Of a stretch of 64,000 bases of DNA, positions 36,537 through 49,101 are shown in pieces. The translations under genes were made by a program, and so were the position numbers. The notes beneath the pieces are model-generated. The model saw only the letters and a list, made by a program, of their open reading frames with translations, made no database searches and was not told the origin of the DNA. How positions within the stretch are numbered: position 1 is the first letter of the stretch; each line of letters opens with the position of its first letter. The stretch covers positions 604,624,709-604,688,708 of the forward strand of contig NC_081413.1 of NCBI RefSeq assembly GCF_030272615.1, in the 5' to 3' direction. This DNA comes from Cryptomeria japonica. Taxonomy: Eukaryota > Streptophyta > Pinopsida > Cupressales > Cupressaceae.

Positions 36537-37736
36537 GTAAGGGAAAGTATAAACGTGCACAACTAGATCTCTTATAGTTTTCTTAGATGACTCTCTTAAT
36601 CTTTCTTAATACTAAGACCCATGAAGCTGTAAAACTAGTTATAGAAAATCATCAGACAACTTTTTTTCTCTCCTACATTCCGTATTCTGCTCATTTGGCT
36701 CTAGACTAGAATTACAATTTGGACTATTCTCTAAAGCAAACAGCCTTTGCAGGAAAGTAAACCCCACAAAAAATAAATAAATCAGGATATGATATTTATT
36801 GATCAAATTTACTTAACCGACTCTCTTGATCAATCTTCAGTATTAAGATTCATGAAGCTGTCAGATCAGTTACAGAGAAGAATTAGCAGTACACATTGGA
36901 AGCACAACAACGAAGCAAAGCTTTAACTAGCGTTTGGATATTTCTTTATAGCTATCTTTTTGAAAAAATAGTTTTAAAGGATAATCTAGCCATAATGTAG
37001 CTATCATTTATTTATGGAAACATGTCAGCATGTACATCTGACTTCTTTATGGAATTTTTAAATATTGTCAATCCTTGATAACTTGTAAAAAGTAGAGATT
37101 TCAATAAACTAGAGAGTGACAGTTCGCAATTAACAAAATTAGATCTATGAATTAAAAAATAAATCTGTACTCATCAAATTGACCCAATTCTTAAATTCAA
37201 TTCAATGATAACAACAATTTATTACAAAATTCTAAATAATGAGAGCACCCACTCTTTCTATTTTTTCTATACCAAAACAATTTAAATATATGCATTATTC
37301 ATCTCCATCATTCCCAAAACTTACTTTATTCCTTTACAATATTTAATAATATAATATTATCAGTTCCATAGGTCATGGAAAAATTAATGTAGGTTAAAGT
37401 TATAGCGAATCATACGTATTTCATTTCCGAGTGTTGTAGTTACAGTGTATTACTGCTTTAAGAAAGTTTTCATTTTTTATTCTTACAAGATTACGTTTGA
37501 TATTGTGTCAAGTGGAATCCTTTCATATATCATGTCAACTATAAATTCTAAATTGAAATAAGAATTATATACTGGGATCTTAAAACTTATGCTGTATCTG
37601 TGAAGTGTTAGTGATTTTGAATAGAGAATGTGTTTGTGATTCATAGTTTTCCATCTTTTAGACTTTTCCCTTGTGCGTTCACACTGGATTGTCCCTGCGA
37701 CTCTAATTACTTGACCTAAATAATAATATTGAACAG

Positions 37737-37865
37737 GGGAGTGGTGGAACAGTGATCCCATCGAAGTGGAAGCTGAAGCAAATCTGACTGGAGGTGCGCC
37801 GAATATCTCAGATGCTTTCACCATAAATGGACAGCCAGGAGACCTCTATTCCTGCTCAACATCAG
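37737..37865 (+). pseudogene. Laccase exon 4, 129 bp
   Basis: Encodes [19 protein letters not shown] then [19 protein letters not shown]. Acceptor TTGAACAG, donor GTATCA. The preceding intron is 1.2 kb and contains no recognised element. Confidence 0.95.
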
Positions 37866-38085
37866 GTATCAATTTTCTCTTTTCTTGAAAAAGGCTTTAG
37901 ATTTAGATTCGATTCGGTAAAATTATTCGATTTTGAGTCGATGGGTAACCCATTAGTAATTAATTCTACACATTTTAATCCAGAAACGACCACTGTGAAT
38001 ACAACTAAGGCACACCCAATTTCATTTCTAACAAAACAAAATCAACACTGAAAACATATTCAGCAGTGAAATTTTATATGTGCAG

Positions 38086-38440
38086 GAACAACAAAGTTCT
38101 CTGTACAACAGGGAAAAACCTATCTTCTTCGTATTGTCAATGCTGCAGTCAATAATCACCTCTTTTTCAAGGTTGCATCACACAATCTTACAGTGGTATC
38201 CGTGGATGCCTCCTACACAAAGCCATACACAACTGACATTCTCATGTTAACATCTGGTCAGACTACAGACGTTCTTCTCACAGCCAATCAAGTGACAGCC
38301 AAATACTATATTGGGGCCAAAGTATACACTACTCAAGCTGAAGCAAATATTGATAACACCACAACAACCGCCATTATGAGCTACGTGGGTTCTAATGCAA
38401 CTGCCACTCCAATCATTCCAGAGCTTCCAATATACAATGA
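38086..38440 (+). pseudogene. Laccase exon 5, first piece
   Basis: Encodes TTKFSVQQGKTYLLRIVNAA through PIIPELPIYND. It is cut by the antisense Copia element after the TSD AATGA at 38436-38440. Confidence 0.95.
38436..38440 (+). repeat. TSD (AATGA) of the antisense Copia, left copy
   Basis: Matches AATGA at 43945-43949 on the other side of the element. Confidence 0.9.
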
Positions 38441-38981
38441 TGCTGGAAAGAAACAGGGGAGCAAAAAACAGAACAAAAAAAACAGGGCAGATAAAAGAAA
38501 ACAGATTTTAAATCAACAATCCATTCTTTTCATTCTATCACAGAACTGATTACAAAATGCCTCATATTATTGAGGTCTGCTCATTTTGTAGACTCAGAAA
38601 AATTCAAATATCATGACTCCCCTATTCTTCTGCTGCTATACAAAATGTTCTTTTGCTGCTATGCAAAACCCCTGTTCTTCTCTTTCATTGACTGGTTCTG
38701 CAGCTCTTTTTTTGGGCACACACTTTTTACATATATATTTCAAAACTACATATATTTTCTTTCTAATCATATGTCACACAATAAACAAAAAAAAAACATA
38801 TTAAAATTGAAGTTTCTAGATCACCGTGGAAAGATCTAAGAGGAAGATTTTGCCATCAAAAACAAGTTGGCATTTGTCCTTTGTTTGATCAGAAGACTGC
38901 AGATGACAAGACAGAATACCACGAGAGGAAGAAAGGAAATACGGCAGCATTAGTTTTGGTAGTTGGTGATTAACTCCAACA
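38441..38981 (-). repeat. 3' LTR of Copia element 1, 541 bp
   Basis: Plus strand starts TGCTGG and ends CCAACA; the minus strand therefore reads TGTTGG...CCAGCA. Confidence 0.95.
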
Positions 38982-38990
38982 CTCCTCCTT
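38982..38990 (-). promoter_or_regulatory. Polypurine tract of Copia element 1
   Basis: Minus strand AAGGAGGAG directly before the 3' LTR. Confidence 0.8.
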
Positions 38991-39240
38991 AATCACAACT
39001 GCCATCTACAATACCCAAGTTGTTTCGTTGATGCACAAAACTTTCTTTTCCCAATGATTTGGTGAAGATATCAGCAAGTTGGTCTTCTGACTTACAATGT
39101 TCCAAAATTATTTCTCCATTGTTGATCAGCTCCCTGATGAAGTGATACCTTGTGTCTATATGCTTGCTCCTTTTGTGAAATATTGGATTTTTTGACAATG
39201 CTATAGCTGAGTTCATACCTATCCAAACGGCTTGACACTT
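38989..39240 (-). pseudogene. Copia element 1 RNase H C-terminus, separated from pol
   Basis: Encodes IALSKNPIFHKRSKHIDTRY, then EDQLADIFTKSLGKESFVHQ, the usual end of a Copia polyprotein. It is disconnected from the main pol frame by a local rearrangement at 39240-39310, where a block CTTGTTCATACCTCAATTC occurs twice and CATCCAAACGGCTTGACAC is also repeated. Confidence 0.85.
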
Positions 39241-39253
39241 TCTTGTTCATACC

Positions 39254-41887
39254 TCAATTCTTTCTTGCACTTTCTTGTTCATACCTCAATTCTTTCAACA
39301 TTCTTCTCATCCAAACGGCTTGACACGCTGCCCCTGTAGCTGCTACATACTCTGCTTCAGCTGATGAAAGAGTAACAATTGGTTGTTTCTTTGAAGCCCA
39401 TGATACTACGCCTGATCCAAAATGAAAAGCATAACCAGAAGTGCTCTTCCTATCATCTATGCTGCCAGCACAATCACTATCCGTGTATCCTATAAGCTTG
39501 AAATCATTTGACCTTGAGTAAAATATTCCATAATTCTTTGTTCCACTAACATATTTCAAAATTCTTTTTCCAGCATTCCAATGTGTAACTTTTGGAGACT
39601 CCATGAACCTTGAAATGAGACTAACTCCAAACATTATATCTGGCCTTGTGGCTGTTAGATACATGAGACTACCAACAAGTTTTTTATACAAAGTTGGATT
39701 TACATTAGCTCCTTTGTCATTTTTACTCAACTTCAAACCTGTCACTATTGGTGTTGGTGCTGATTTGCAATTCATCATATTAAACCTCTTCAAAATATCA
39801 TTTGCATACTTAGATTGTGAAATGAAAATACCTTTATCATTTTGACTTACTTCAATGCCAAGAAAATATCTCATTAAACCCAAATCAGTCATCTCAAATT
39901 CTTTCTTCATAGCTGATTTGAACATGCCAGTTGAAAGATCACCAATGAATATCAAGTCATCAACATATAAACAAACAATTATGATCTCACCTTGCTCATT
40001 CATCTTGGTATACAATGTAGGCTCACTACTGCACCTATTGAATCCATTTTGTAAAAGATAACTATCAATTCTGCTATACAATGCTCTTGGGGCTTGTTTG
40101 AGTCCATAAAGTGCCTTTTTGAGCTTGTAAACCTTGTTTTCATGACCCAAAATCTCATATCCTGGTGGCTGGTCCACATAGACTTCTTCTTCTAAAATAC
40201 TATTTAAGAAAGTTGATTTCACATCCACTTGATATACTGCCCACTTGTTTCGAGCTTCTATGGCTAGTATTGTTCTCACGGTGTCTAAGCGGGCAACCGG
40301 TGCAAATGTCTCATTGTAGTCTACCCCAGGTTGTTGTGAATAACCTTTTGCCACCAACCTTGCCTTGTGTTTTTGTACATCTCCATTTGCATTCAATTTT
40401 GTTTTGTAAACCCACTTCACTCCTATCACCTTTTTTCCTTGTGGAAAACTAACTAACTCCCATGTTTCATTCTTTTCAATTGCATCAATTTCTTCATCCA
40501 TTGCTTGCACCCATTTTTCTTCCTTAATAGCTTCTTCAAAATGAATTGGATCATCTACATGCGAGTATAAAGCAAAAAGAGAAGTCTGACCTGCATTATT
40601 TTCACCTTCATTTTGTTCATAAATCTCCCTTAAACTTTTGATTTTTTGTCTCCTCAAGCTTGCTAATGTAGGATTGGACATGTCACTTGCATTTGTTGAA
40701 TGTGGGCTTGATGGTCCAGCACCAAGACTGCCAATTGAAGATGGTGTTACTTGCACATTTGATGGAGTATTTGCTTTAGTGTGTGGGGCTGTCCTTACAC
40801 TTGATGGTGTCATTTGTTGTCCACTTTGTTGACCTTGAACAGCTATAGGAGGAGTCGCATTTGAAGCAATACTTGCTGATATAAAATCTTCATTTTCTTC
40901 TTGTGGTATGTTGGCTGCAATATTGATTGTTTTGTCCAAAGTTCCATCCCATGCTTCATCTTCTATGAACTGCACATCTCTGCTGATTATAACCTTTTTG
41001 CTGATTGGATTGTATAACTTGTATGCCTTTGACTCATCACTATATCCCACAAATATACATTTTTCTCCTTTGTTGTCCAACTTTCTTCTCAACTCATCTA
41101 GCACATGTGTGTATGTCACACATCCAAATACTCTCATATGAGAAACATTATGTTTTCTTCCACTCCATGCTTCTTCCGGAATCATATTGATAACACTTTT
41201 AGGAGGAGATCTATTAATTATATATGCTGCACATGCTCCTGCTTCAACCCAATACTCATTTGACAAATGCTTTGCCTTCAACATGCTTCTTGCCATTTCC
41301 ATTATTGTTCTATTTTTTCTTTTAGCGACACCATTTTGTTGTGGGGTATACCTTGCAGTAAATTGTTTGTGGATTTCATGGTCTTTGCAAAATCTTATGA
41401 AGTCATTTGAGATATATTCACCTCCTCTATTTGTTCTCAATGCTTTGATGTAGTGCCCACTTTGTTTCTCAACAAGAACCTTGAATTGACAGAAATAATG
41501 AAACACCTCATGCTTATGTTTTAGAAAGTAGACCCAAATTTTTCTTGTGAAGTCATCAATGAATGTCAAGAAGTAGTAGCTCCCACCAATGGAAGGTGTT
41601 TGCATTGGTCCACACAAATCTGAATGAATAATCTCTAATGGTTTGTTTGCATGAATTGACTTTCCGGCTGGAAATGATTCTCTATGTTGTTTACCCAAAA
41701 TACATCCTTCACATATTCTATCCGGTTTTTCTATTAGTGGCAACCCCATCACCATTTTATTCTTATGCAATAAGTTTAAGTTTCCAAAGTTTAGATGCCC
41801 AAATCCTAGGTGCCATAACCAATTTTCATCTTTAATTTCAGCTTGATAAACTACTTGGGGGACTGTTGCAACTTTTCCTTCATGCAC
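39254..41887 (-). pseudogene. Copia element 1 pol: integrase, reverse transcriptase, RNase H
   Basis: 877 open codons directly following the gag frame after one TGA. Order: pre-integrase zinc region (WHLGFGHLNFGNLNLLHKNK, CEGCILGKQHR), integrase core (IHSDLCGPM, FIDDFTRKIWVYFL), RT (VKWVYKTKLNANGDVQKHKA, QVDVKSTFLN, catalytic CLYVDDLIFIG) and RNase H (YTDSDCAGSIDDRKSTSGY, TLSSAEAEYVA). Two integrase catalytic residues are altered: the TDxGGEY Asp is Asn (LRTNRGGEY) and the NGVAER Glu is Lys (NGVAKRKNRT), each one G-to-A change. The enzyme is therefore predicted inactive for integration although the RT motif is intact. Confidence 0.95.
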
Positions 41888-43294
41888 TCATGGATTCATT
41901 GTGTTATGTTCTTGAGAAAACTCTACTTTCAAATCTGGTTTTATCCTTAGGGGAAACATTCTATTGCTTGTCATTTGGACTTTTGCTATGAGTTGATTGC
42001 TTGGAAATTTGTCTAAAATTGTGCATTCTTTGTTCTTGAAATAGACTCTATACCCTTTTTGAATGAGCTGCCCTATACTCATTAAGTTATGTTTCAGTCC
42101 AGGAACAAAATAGACATCTGAAATATACTTTTTCTCCCCCATTTTGGTTAGAACGTTGACACTACCTTTACCCATAACTGAAACTTTGTTGTCATTTCCC
42201 AATGTTACATCTGATTTTACACTCTCATCCAAACTAGAAAACATTTCCAAATTTCCAGTCATATGATTGCTACAACCCGAGTCTAAAAACCATATATCTT
42301 TCTCACTTTCTTGTGCAACATTACAAGCGATGAACATGTTGTCCTGAGTTTGATTTTCCTTGGTAAAATTTGCACTTTGTTGTCTAGAATCATATTGCTT
42401 CTTTCTACATTCATTTATGTAATGCCCAAATTTCTTGCAATAATGACATTGGACTGAGGATTTGTCATACCTTTGGCTTTGGGGTTGATTTTGAGTTGAT
42501 GTTTGATAGTTGCCTCTTCCACTTGAGCTTGATGGGCTGCTACCTCTTCCACTTGAGTTTGATGGGCTGCCTCTTCCACCTCTATATGAATTTCTTCTTC
42601 TACCTCTGAAATTTGTTCTTCCCCTGCCTCTACCATGGCTGATTGAAACTTGTGTCCTGAATGCATGCTCCAAATTTGAATTTGTTGACCTGCTTAGTCT
42701 ATGCTCATGAGAAATGAGTGAAGCATGAAGCTCATCCACTGAAAATTGTGAGAGATTCTTTGTCTCTTCTATGGCCACCATAATAGATTCAAATCTTGTA
42801 GGCAAACTTCTCAAAACCTTTTCAACCACTCTTCTTTCTTCAAGGTTTTCACCATGAGTTCTGATTTGGTTTACCAATCCAATGATTTGAGTGAAAAATG
42901 ATTCTATTGTATATGATTCTTTCATGTAGATGGTCTCAAAATCCCTTCTTAACATTTGCAACTTAGCTATTTTTACCTTTTCCATTCCTTGATAGGTTGT
43001 TTGAAGAATGTCCCATGCTTGCTTGGACTTTGTTGCTGTTTGAATCCTTGGAAAAATGCTTTCATTCACTCCTTGAAAGATGAGGAAGAGGGCTTTTGAG
43101 TCTTTCTTTTTATTTTCCTTCAATAAGTCTTTCTCTACTTGAGTTAATGCATTATATGTTGTTGCATCTACTAGTTCTTGGTAGCCATTTTCAACAAACT
43201 CCCATAAATCTTGTGCACAAAATAATGTCTTCATTGTGATTGCCCAATAATCATAATTTTTCCCATTAAACTGTGGGAGCTGTGGATTTGTCAA
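41888..43294 (-). pseudogene. Copia element 1 gag and protease
   Basis: 468 codons. The capsid region starts NPQLPQFNGKNYDYWAITM, followed by a Gly/Arg/Ser-rich linker, one zinc knuckle CHYCKKFGHYINEC and the aspartic protease motif WFLDSGCSNHMTG. The first open codon is not an ATG; none is present just upstream (in-frame ATA ATA GTA precede it), so the start may have decayed. The frame is closed by a single TGA at 41888-41890 and continues directly into pol. Confidence 0.9.
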
Positions 43295-43389
43295 ACTTGT
43301 GCTTGGAGCTACTATTATAGACTGTGAAAAACCCTTCTATCTCTTTGAAAAAATTCCTCAATCACTTCACCCAATAACCTTTAACCTTC

Positions 43390-43402
43390 AGCTCTAATAC
43401 CA
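43390..43402 (-). promoter_or_regulatory. Primer-binding site of Copia element 1
   Basis: Minus strand TGGTATTAGAGCT, one base after the LTR end CCAGCA; one mismatch to the tRNA-Met type site. Confidence 0.85.
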
Positions 43403-43403
43403 C

Positions 43404-43944
43404 TGCTGGAAAGAAACAGGGGAGCAAAAAACAGAACAAAAAAAATAGGGCAGATAAAAGAAAACAGATTTTAAATCAACAATCCATTCTTTTCATTCTA
43501 TCACAGAACTGATTACAAAATGTCTCATATTATTGAGGTCTCCTCATTTTGTAGACTCAGAAAAATTCAAATATCATGACTCCCCTGTTCTTCTGCTGCT
43601 ATACAAAATGTTTTTTTGCTGCTATACAAAACCCCTGTTCTTCTCTTTCATTGACTGCTTCTGCAGCTCTTTTTCTAGGCACACACTTTTTACATATATA
43701 TTTCAAAACTACATATATTTTCTTTCTAATCATATGTCACACAATAAACAAAAAAAAAACATATTAAAATTGAAGTTTCTAGATCACCGTGGAAAGATCT
43801 AAGAGGAAGATTTTGCCATCCAAAACAAGTTGGCATTTGTCCTTTGTTTGATCAGAAGACTACAGATGACAAGACATAATACCACGAGAGGAAGAAAGGA
43901 AATACGGCAGCATTAGTTTTGGTAGTTGGTGATTAACTTCAACA
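43404..43944 (-). repeat. 5' LTR of Copia element 1, 541 bp
   Basis: Same length and ends as the partner at 38441-38981; ends TTCAACA before the TSD AATGA at 43945-43949. Confidence 0.95.
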
Positions 43945-43949
43945 AATGA

Positions 43950-44170
43950 CACTGAAATTGTGACCACATTTACCCAATCCTTACAAAGCCTGGCTTCAGA
44001 GGAGCATCCGGTGGGCATTCCCCAAAGCATAAGCGACAGTAGTATCATAACCGTAGGAATTGGTTTACATCCTTGTGAAACCGGTGGTACCTGTAGTGGC
44101 CCTAACAATACCAGAGTCACATCCAGTATGAACAATGTATCTTTTGTGCTGCTAGAAGTTGCCATTCTGC
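43950..44170 (+). pseudogene. Laccase exon 5, middle piece
   Basis: Encodes TEIVTTFTQSLQSLASEEHP, then GIGLHPCETGGTCSGPNNT and SSMNNVSFVLLEVAIL, the typical laccase centre. It is only 221 bp and lies between two unrelated Copia insertions. Confidence 0.95.
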
Positions 44171-44872
44171 TGTTGAGAAACATGTGTCTCAACCTTGCAG
44201 TCTTTTTCTGGAAAATTCCAAAATTTGTTTGAGGTAGTTTTCCACATGTTTATGCATTGGAAAATGGTTAGTGAGTTGTTAAAAAAATGAGTCTTGTCCA
44301 TAGTAGAATATAGGTGGGCCATTTTTAGAGCCTTAGTGACTCATTTTGTGACTTTTAAGAGGGTTTAAGCTAGGGGACAAAATTATGGATGGGATTACTA
44401 TTTTAACCTGGTTGTTTTTCCATTTTGGAAATGTAAATGTCAAAAATGGGCACCATGTGGCATGGTGGTTAAGCCCATGGTTTTGTAAAACCACAAGTGG
44501 TTTCTAGGTTGTAAAATCACTATAAAAGGAGGGCTTGGGGAGGAGTTTGATAATTGAGTTTTTTGAAAGACTGGATGCTAGAAGGAGTCTCTTTGAGTTC
44601 GAGTTGTGGTGATGTGCTCCTGTAAGAACTTGCATTGCAAGTGTATTGTAATCAGCTTGATTTGATAATACATTGTGCGAGTTTTGGAGGGTGGGGTTTT
44701 TCTCCCAGAAGGGTTTCCCCATGGTAATCACTGTGTTATGTGTTCATTGCTATTTTGTTTATGCTTTATTGTGCATTTCTTGATATCTTAGTAATATTTA
44801 AGTTGAAAGTTGCATAACCGTCCTCTCAAGATTAGCGTAGGAAGCGTTTCCGCACACCTTTGCTTCCTTACA
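44171..44872 (+). repeat. 5' LTR of Copia element 2, 702 bp
   Basis: Starts TGTTGAG, ends CCTTACA. TATA box TATAAAAG at 44521-44528. Confidence 0.95.
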
Positions 44873-44874
44873 AG

Positions 44875-44887
44875 TGGTATCAGAGCC
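44875..44887 (+). promoter_or_regulatory. Primer-binding site of Copia element 2
   Basis: TGGTATCAGAGCC, a perfect plant tRNA-Met type site two bases after the LTR. Confidence 0.95.
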
Positions 44888-44994
44888 TGGCCAATTTTGG
44901 TTCTATTTAATGGGTATAGGATTTTTTGAGCTAATCAAGGTTTGAGTGGGAGCTTGTGCAGAGTTTTTCATTTCTATATTACAGGATCGTAAAG

Positions 44995-46101
44995 ATGGCA
45001 AGTATATCAGGGAGGATTGATGTAGATAAGTTTTCTGGCACAAACTTTGAGATATGGAAGCTGAAGATGGAAGATTTGTTGATTGATCAAGATCTATGGG
45101 ATGCGATTGATGAGAATAAGCATAGGCCCGTAGATCAGACTTTAGCCACACAATATGATGTGACTGATAGAAAAGCTAAAGGTCTCATCAGATTGTGTCT
45201 AGCAGACTCTATTCTGATAAATGTCCATGAAGAATCTACTGCAAAGAAGTTTTGGAAGAAGCTAAGTGAGATCTACCAAGCGAAATCACTTGTGAACAAG
45301 ATCTTCTTAAGGAAGAAATTGTATTCTTTGAGAATGGAAGAAGGTGGATGAATTTTTGAGCATCTGGAAAGCTTTAATATGTTGGTAACTCAGTTGACCT
45401 CTATTGGGGTGCTAATGGATGAAGAAGAAAGGTGCCAAATCCTGCTATGTTCATTGCCAGACTCATGGGACAGCCTTGTGATGGCCATAGGGAGCACTGT
45501 AGTCGTCTTGAAGATGGAGGATGTTGTTGGTTCTCTACTTTATGAGGAGATGAGAAGGAAGGTCTCTCTGAATGCCAAAGAGGCTTTGAGTGTTCGAGGA
45601 AGACCAAAAGAAAGAGGCAAGAATGAAAAGCAGCATGGCCGTTCTAAGTCCAAGAATAAGGGGAGATCAAAATCTCTTGCGAAGTCCAAGGCAATCTGCT
45701 CGAACTGTGGCAAACCCGGACACTTCCGAAAGGACTGCAAAGAGGAGAAGAAAAAGAAGAAGAAGAAGCAAGATTCTGATTCTGAGTCTGAGAAGGAAGA
45801 TGGAGATGCTTTCATCGCGGCCTTGGCCACTCGTGCAGGTGACAATGCATGGTTAATAGACTCAGGTGCATCTTTCCGCATGACTCCTAATAGAAACTGG
45901 TTTAGTAAGTATGAAAATTTTGATGGTGGTAAGGTGTATTTGGGTGATAACTCAGTACATGATATTGTTGGTCATGGAAGTATTCGTGTGAAATTTTCTG
46001 ATGGTAGAATTAGAAGATTTGATGGTGTCTTGCATATCCCGGGACTAGCAAGGAATTTGTTATCTGTTAGCAAGCTAATAGATGCGGGTGTGCATGCATA
46101 G
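44995..46101 (+). pseudogene. Copia element 2 gag and protease
   Basis: ATG at 44995 (MASISGRIDVDKFSG) opens the capsid region (NFEIWKLKMEDLLIDQDLWD). TGA at 45349-45351 interrupts it; the same frame continues to a Lys-rich linker, zinc knuckle CSNCGKPGHFRKDC and protease motif WLIDSGASFRMTPN. It ends at a TAG (46102-46104) where CAG is expected. Confidence 0.9.
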
Positions 46102-49058
46102 TTTTCTGAAGCAGGTGTGAAAATGGTAAGAGGTGCTATGGTGATAGCAAGAGGAAGCAGATTGGGTACACTATACTAGCTTGATGTAGGCACAGTTGAG
46201 TGCAATAGTACTTCTGATAAGATTGTGAAAAAGACTACTCAGTTGGAAAAGGAGAGGGTTTCTCTTTCAACAGATGGTCATGGTTTTTGGGTACCCAAGG
46301 GTGCTCTGTCTACTGAATCAAAGTTGCCTGCAGAGAAGACCATGTTATGGCACCAGAGACTTGGCCACATAGGTGAGAAGGGTCTATGGACCTTGAAAAA
46401 TAAGAACCTTGTTGATGGGTTGAATGATTGCAATCGTGAATTTGATTTTTTTGAGCATTGTATCTATGGTAAACAAAACCGCATTCAGTTTTACTCGAGT
46501 TCTCATAAATCTTCATGTATTTTGGATCTAATCCATCAGATGTATTTGGTCCAGTTGATGTTCCTTCTATTGGTAGATCATTTTATTATGTTTCTTTCAT
46601 TGATGATTTCAGTACAAGAACATGGGTTTATTTTCTTAGGAGTAAAACTGAAGTTTTCAGTCATTTCAAAGTATTTAAAGCAATGGTTGAGTTGCAGACT
46701 GGAAAGAAAATAAAATGTTTGAGAACTGATAATGGTGGTAAATTTTGCTCCAATGATTTTGACACATTTTGTAAAGATTGTGGTATTAAAAGAGAGAAGA
46801 CAACTCTGTATTCTCCACAACAGAATGGAGTTGCATAAAGAATGAACAAGACCTTGATGGAGAAGGCTAGGAGTATGCTGAGTGGAGCTGGACTAGAACA
46901 AAAGTTTTGGCCTGAAGCTGTAGCCACTGCCTGCTACCTGATAAATAGGTCTCCTACATCAGCTCTTGTTGATAAGATGCCAATGGAAGCGTGGTCGGGC
47001 CACAAGCCTTCACTTAGACATCTAAGAGTGTTCGGTTGCGAAGCATATGCTCATGTGCCAAAGGAGAAGCAGACAAAATTCGACAACAAAGCTGTTAAAT
47101 GTATTTTCATCGGATATAGTTATGGTGTAAAAGGATACAAGCTTTGGAATCCTATTGAACAAAATGTATTTTATTCAAGAAGTGTTATTTTTAGAGAAAC
47201 TAAGCTTTCTTCTATTATAGTGCAGCCAAAACAAACAGGACAAAAGAAAGATGCGATTCAACTACCTACTACACTGGAGAAAGTTGAATCAAGGCCCTTA
47301 GAAAGACAAGAAGTCGAGGAGAGCTCTATGAGTTCTGAATCATCAGAGGAAGAAGAGGTACCTGAAGCTGAAGTTGAACCAGATCTTGCTTGAAGGTCTA
47401 CTAGACAAAGGAAACCACCTGAAAGGTATGGGTATTCTCCTGATGATTGGAGATGCATATTTGCATTGAATGCTAACATTGATGAACTGAGATTTGTAGA
47501 AGAGGCTCTTGGTATGAATGATTCAGAGTCCTAGAAAATAGCCATGGATGAAGAAATGGCAGCTCTTAAGAGGAATGAAACATGGGACCTTGTACCATTG
47601 CCTGAAGGACGAAAGCCTGTTGGTTGTAAATGGGTGTTCAAGAAGAAGATGGGTTCAGATGGAAGCATTGAGAAGTATAAAGCACATTTGGTTGACAAAG
47701 GTTACTCTCAGGTTGAGGGAGTAGATTATGGTGAGATTTTTTCTCCAGTAGCCAAAATGACATCCATTAGATTTTTACTTTCTATTGCAGTAGCCTATGA
47801 TCTAGAGATCGAGCAAATGGATGTGAAAACAACTTTCCTTCATGGAGATTTGGAGAAGAAATTTTACATGACATAGCCAGAGCACTATGCGATGAAAGGT
47901 AAAAGTCATTTGGTCTGTAAGTTGAAGAAATCCTTGTATGGTTTAAAACAGAGTCCTAGGATGTGGTACCAGAAGTTTGATACATATGTATTGAGTTTGG
48001 GATTTGTGTGATCTAAATCTGATCACTATATATATTTTAAATCTGATGGTGATCATTTCTTGGTCATTGCCCTGTATGTCGATGACATGTTGTTTATTGG
48101 CAAAGGAAAAGATTTGATTGCAGAGTTAAAATCTCAGCTCTCGATAAAGTTTGAAATGAAAGATCTTGGTGCAGCTAGGTACATTCTGGGAATGGAGATT
48201 GTAAGAGATAGACAAAACAGAAAGCTTTGGCTAGGCCAGAGCAAGTATGTTGGTACTATTTTGAAAAGATTTAGTATGCAGGATTCAAGACCATTGAGTG
48301 TTCCTATTACAATGGGAACAAATCTTTCTAGTTCACAGTGTCCTACATCCCCATTGGAGATGGAAGAGATGAGTCGAGTACCATATCAGAGTACTATTGG
48401 AAGTTTGATGTATGCTATGGTCTGTACAAGACCAGACATTGCCCAAGCAGTGGGAGTTCTTTTTCGTTATATGTCTAATCTAGGAAGAGCACATTGGGAT
48501 GCAGTAAAAGGAGTTTTCAGATACTTGAGGGGTACTTCAGAGTACTCGATATGTTTTCATGGAATAGGAAATGAGCATTCCTTAGATATTCGAGGCTATG
48601 TGGATTCAGACTGGGCCGGTGATGTTGATAGAAGAAGATCCACTAGTGCATATGTGTTTACATTATTCGGTGGTGCAATCAGTTGGATGAGCAAGCGATA
48701 GGCTGTGGTCGCTTTGTCCACTACTGAGGCTAAATATATGGCAGCTACTCATGCCTGTAAGGAAGCCATCTAGCTAAAGAGATTGTGTTCAGATATAGAG
48801 TTCAAACAGGGTGCAGTGACAATTTACAGTGACAGTCAGAGTGCAATCTGCCTAGTGAAGAACCCTACTTTTCATGCCAGGACCAAGCACATTGATGTAC
48901 AATATCATTTTGTGAGAAATGTGATTGAGGATGGCAAGGTGAAGCTGGGAAAGGTAGAAACATTGGTGAATGTTGCTGATGCATTAACTAAGCCTGTGAG
49001 CACAGAGAAATGCAGATGGTGTTCAGAGTCTATGGGCCTCTCGGCCCCTAGCAATTAA
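46102..49058 (+). pseudogene. Copia element 2 pol: integrase, RT, RNase H
   Basis: Order: pre-integrase WHQRLGHIGEKGLWTLKNKN, a frameshift near 46510, integrase (FIDDFSTRTWVYFL, CLRTDNGGKFCSND, QQNGVA then a stop at the catalytic Glu), KAVKCIFIGYSYGVKGYKLW, RT (CKWVFKKKMGSDGSIEKYKA, QMDVKTTFLHGDLE, ALYVDDMLFIGK) and RNase H (YVDSDWAGDVDRRRSTSAY, IYSDSQSAICLVKNPTF, NVADALTKPV). Stops at about 46180, 46838, 47391, 47532, 47874, 48009, 48700 and 48771; most are one transition from the expected codon. Confidence 0.95.
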
Positions 49059-49101
49059 GTCCATGATATTTTGGATCCCCTGACTCTTGCAAGGTGTTCG
49101 A

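Larger units (their letters stand above)
38441..43944 (-). mobile_element. Copia element 1 inside laccase exon 5, 5504 bp, antisense
   Basis: Full-length LTR retrotransposon with paired 541-bp LTRs, primer-binding site, gag-protease, pol and polypurine tract in the expected minus-strand order, and a perfect 5-bp TSD. The LTRs differ at 13 of 541 positions by my count, a fairly recent insertion. The coding part is the least damaged of all elements here. Confidence 0.95.

Noticed and set aside
44504-44731. Minus-strand ORF, also present at 49393-49674
   Set aside because: Both copies lie in the two LTRs of Copia element 2; they are LTR sequence read backwards.
45540-45881. 113-codon minus-strand ORF with a poly-Phe run
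   Set aside because: Antisense of the Lys-rich linker and zinc knuckle of Copia element 2 gag.
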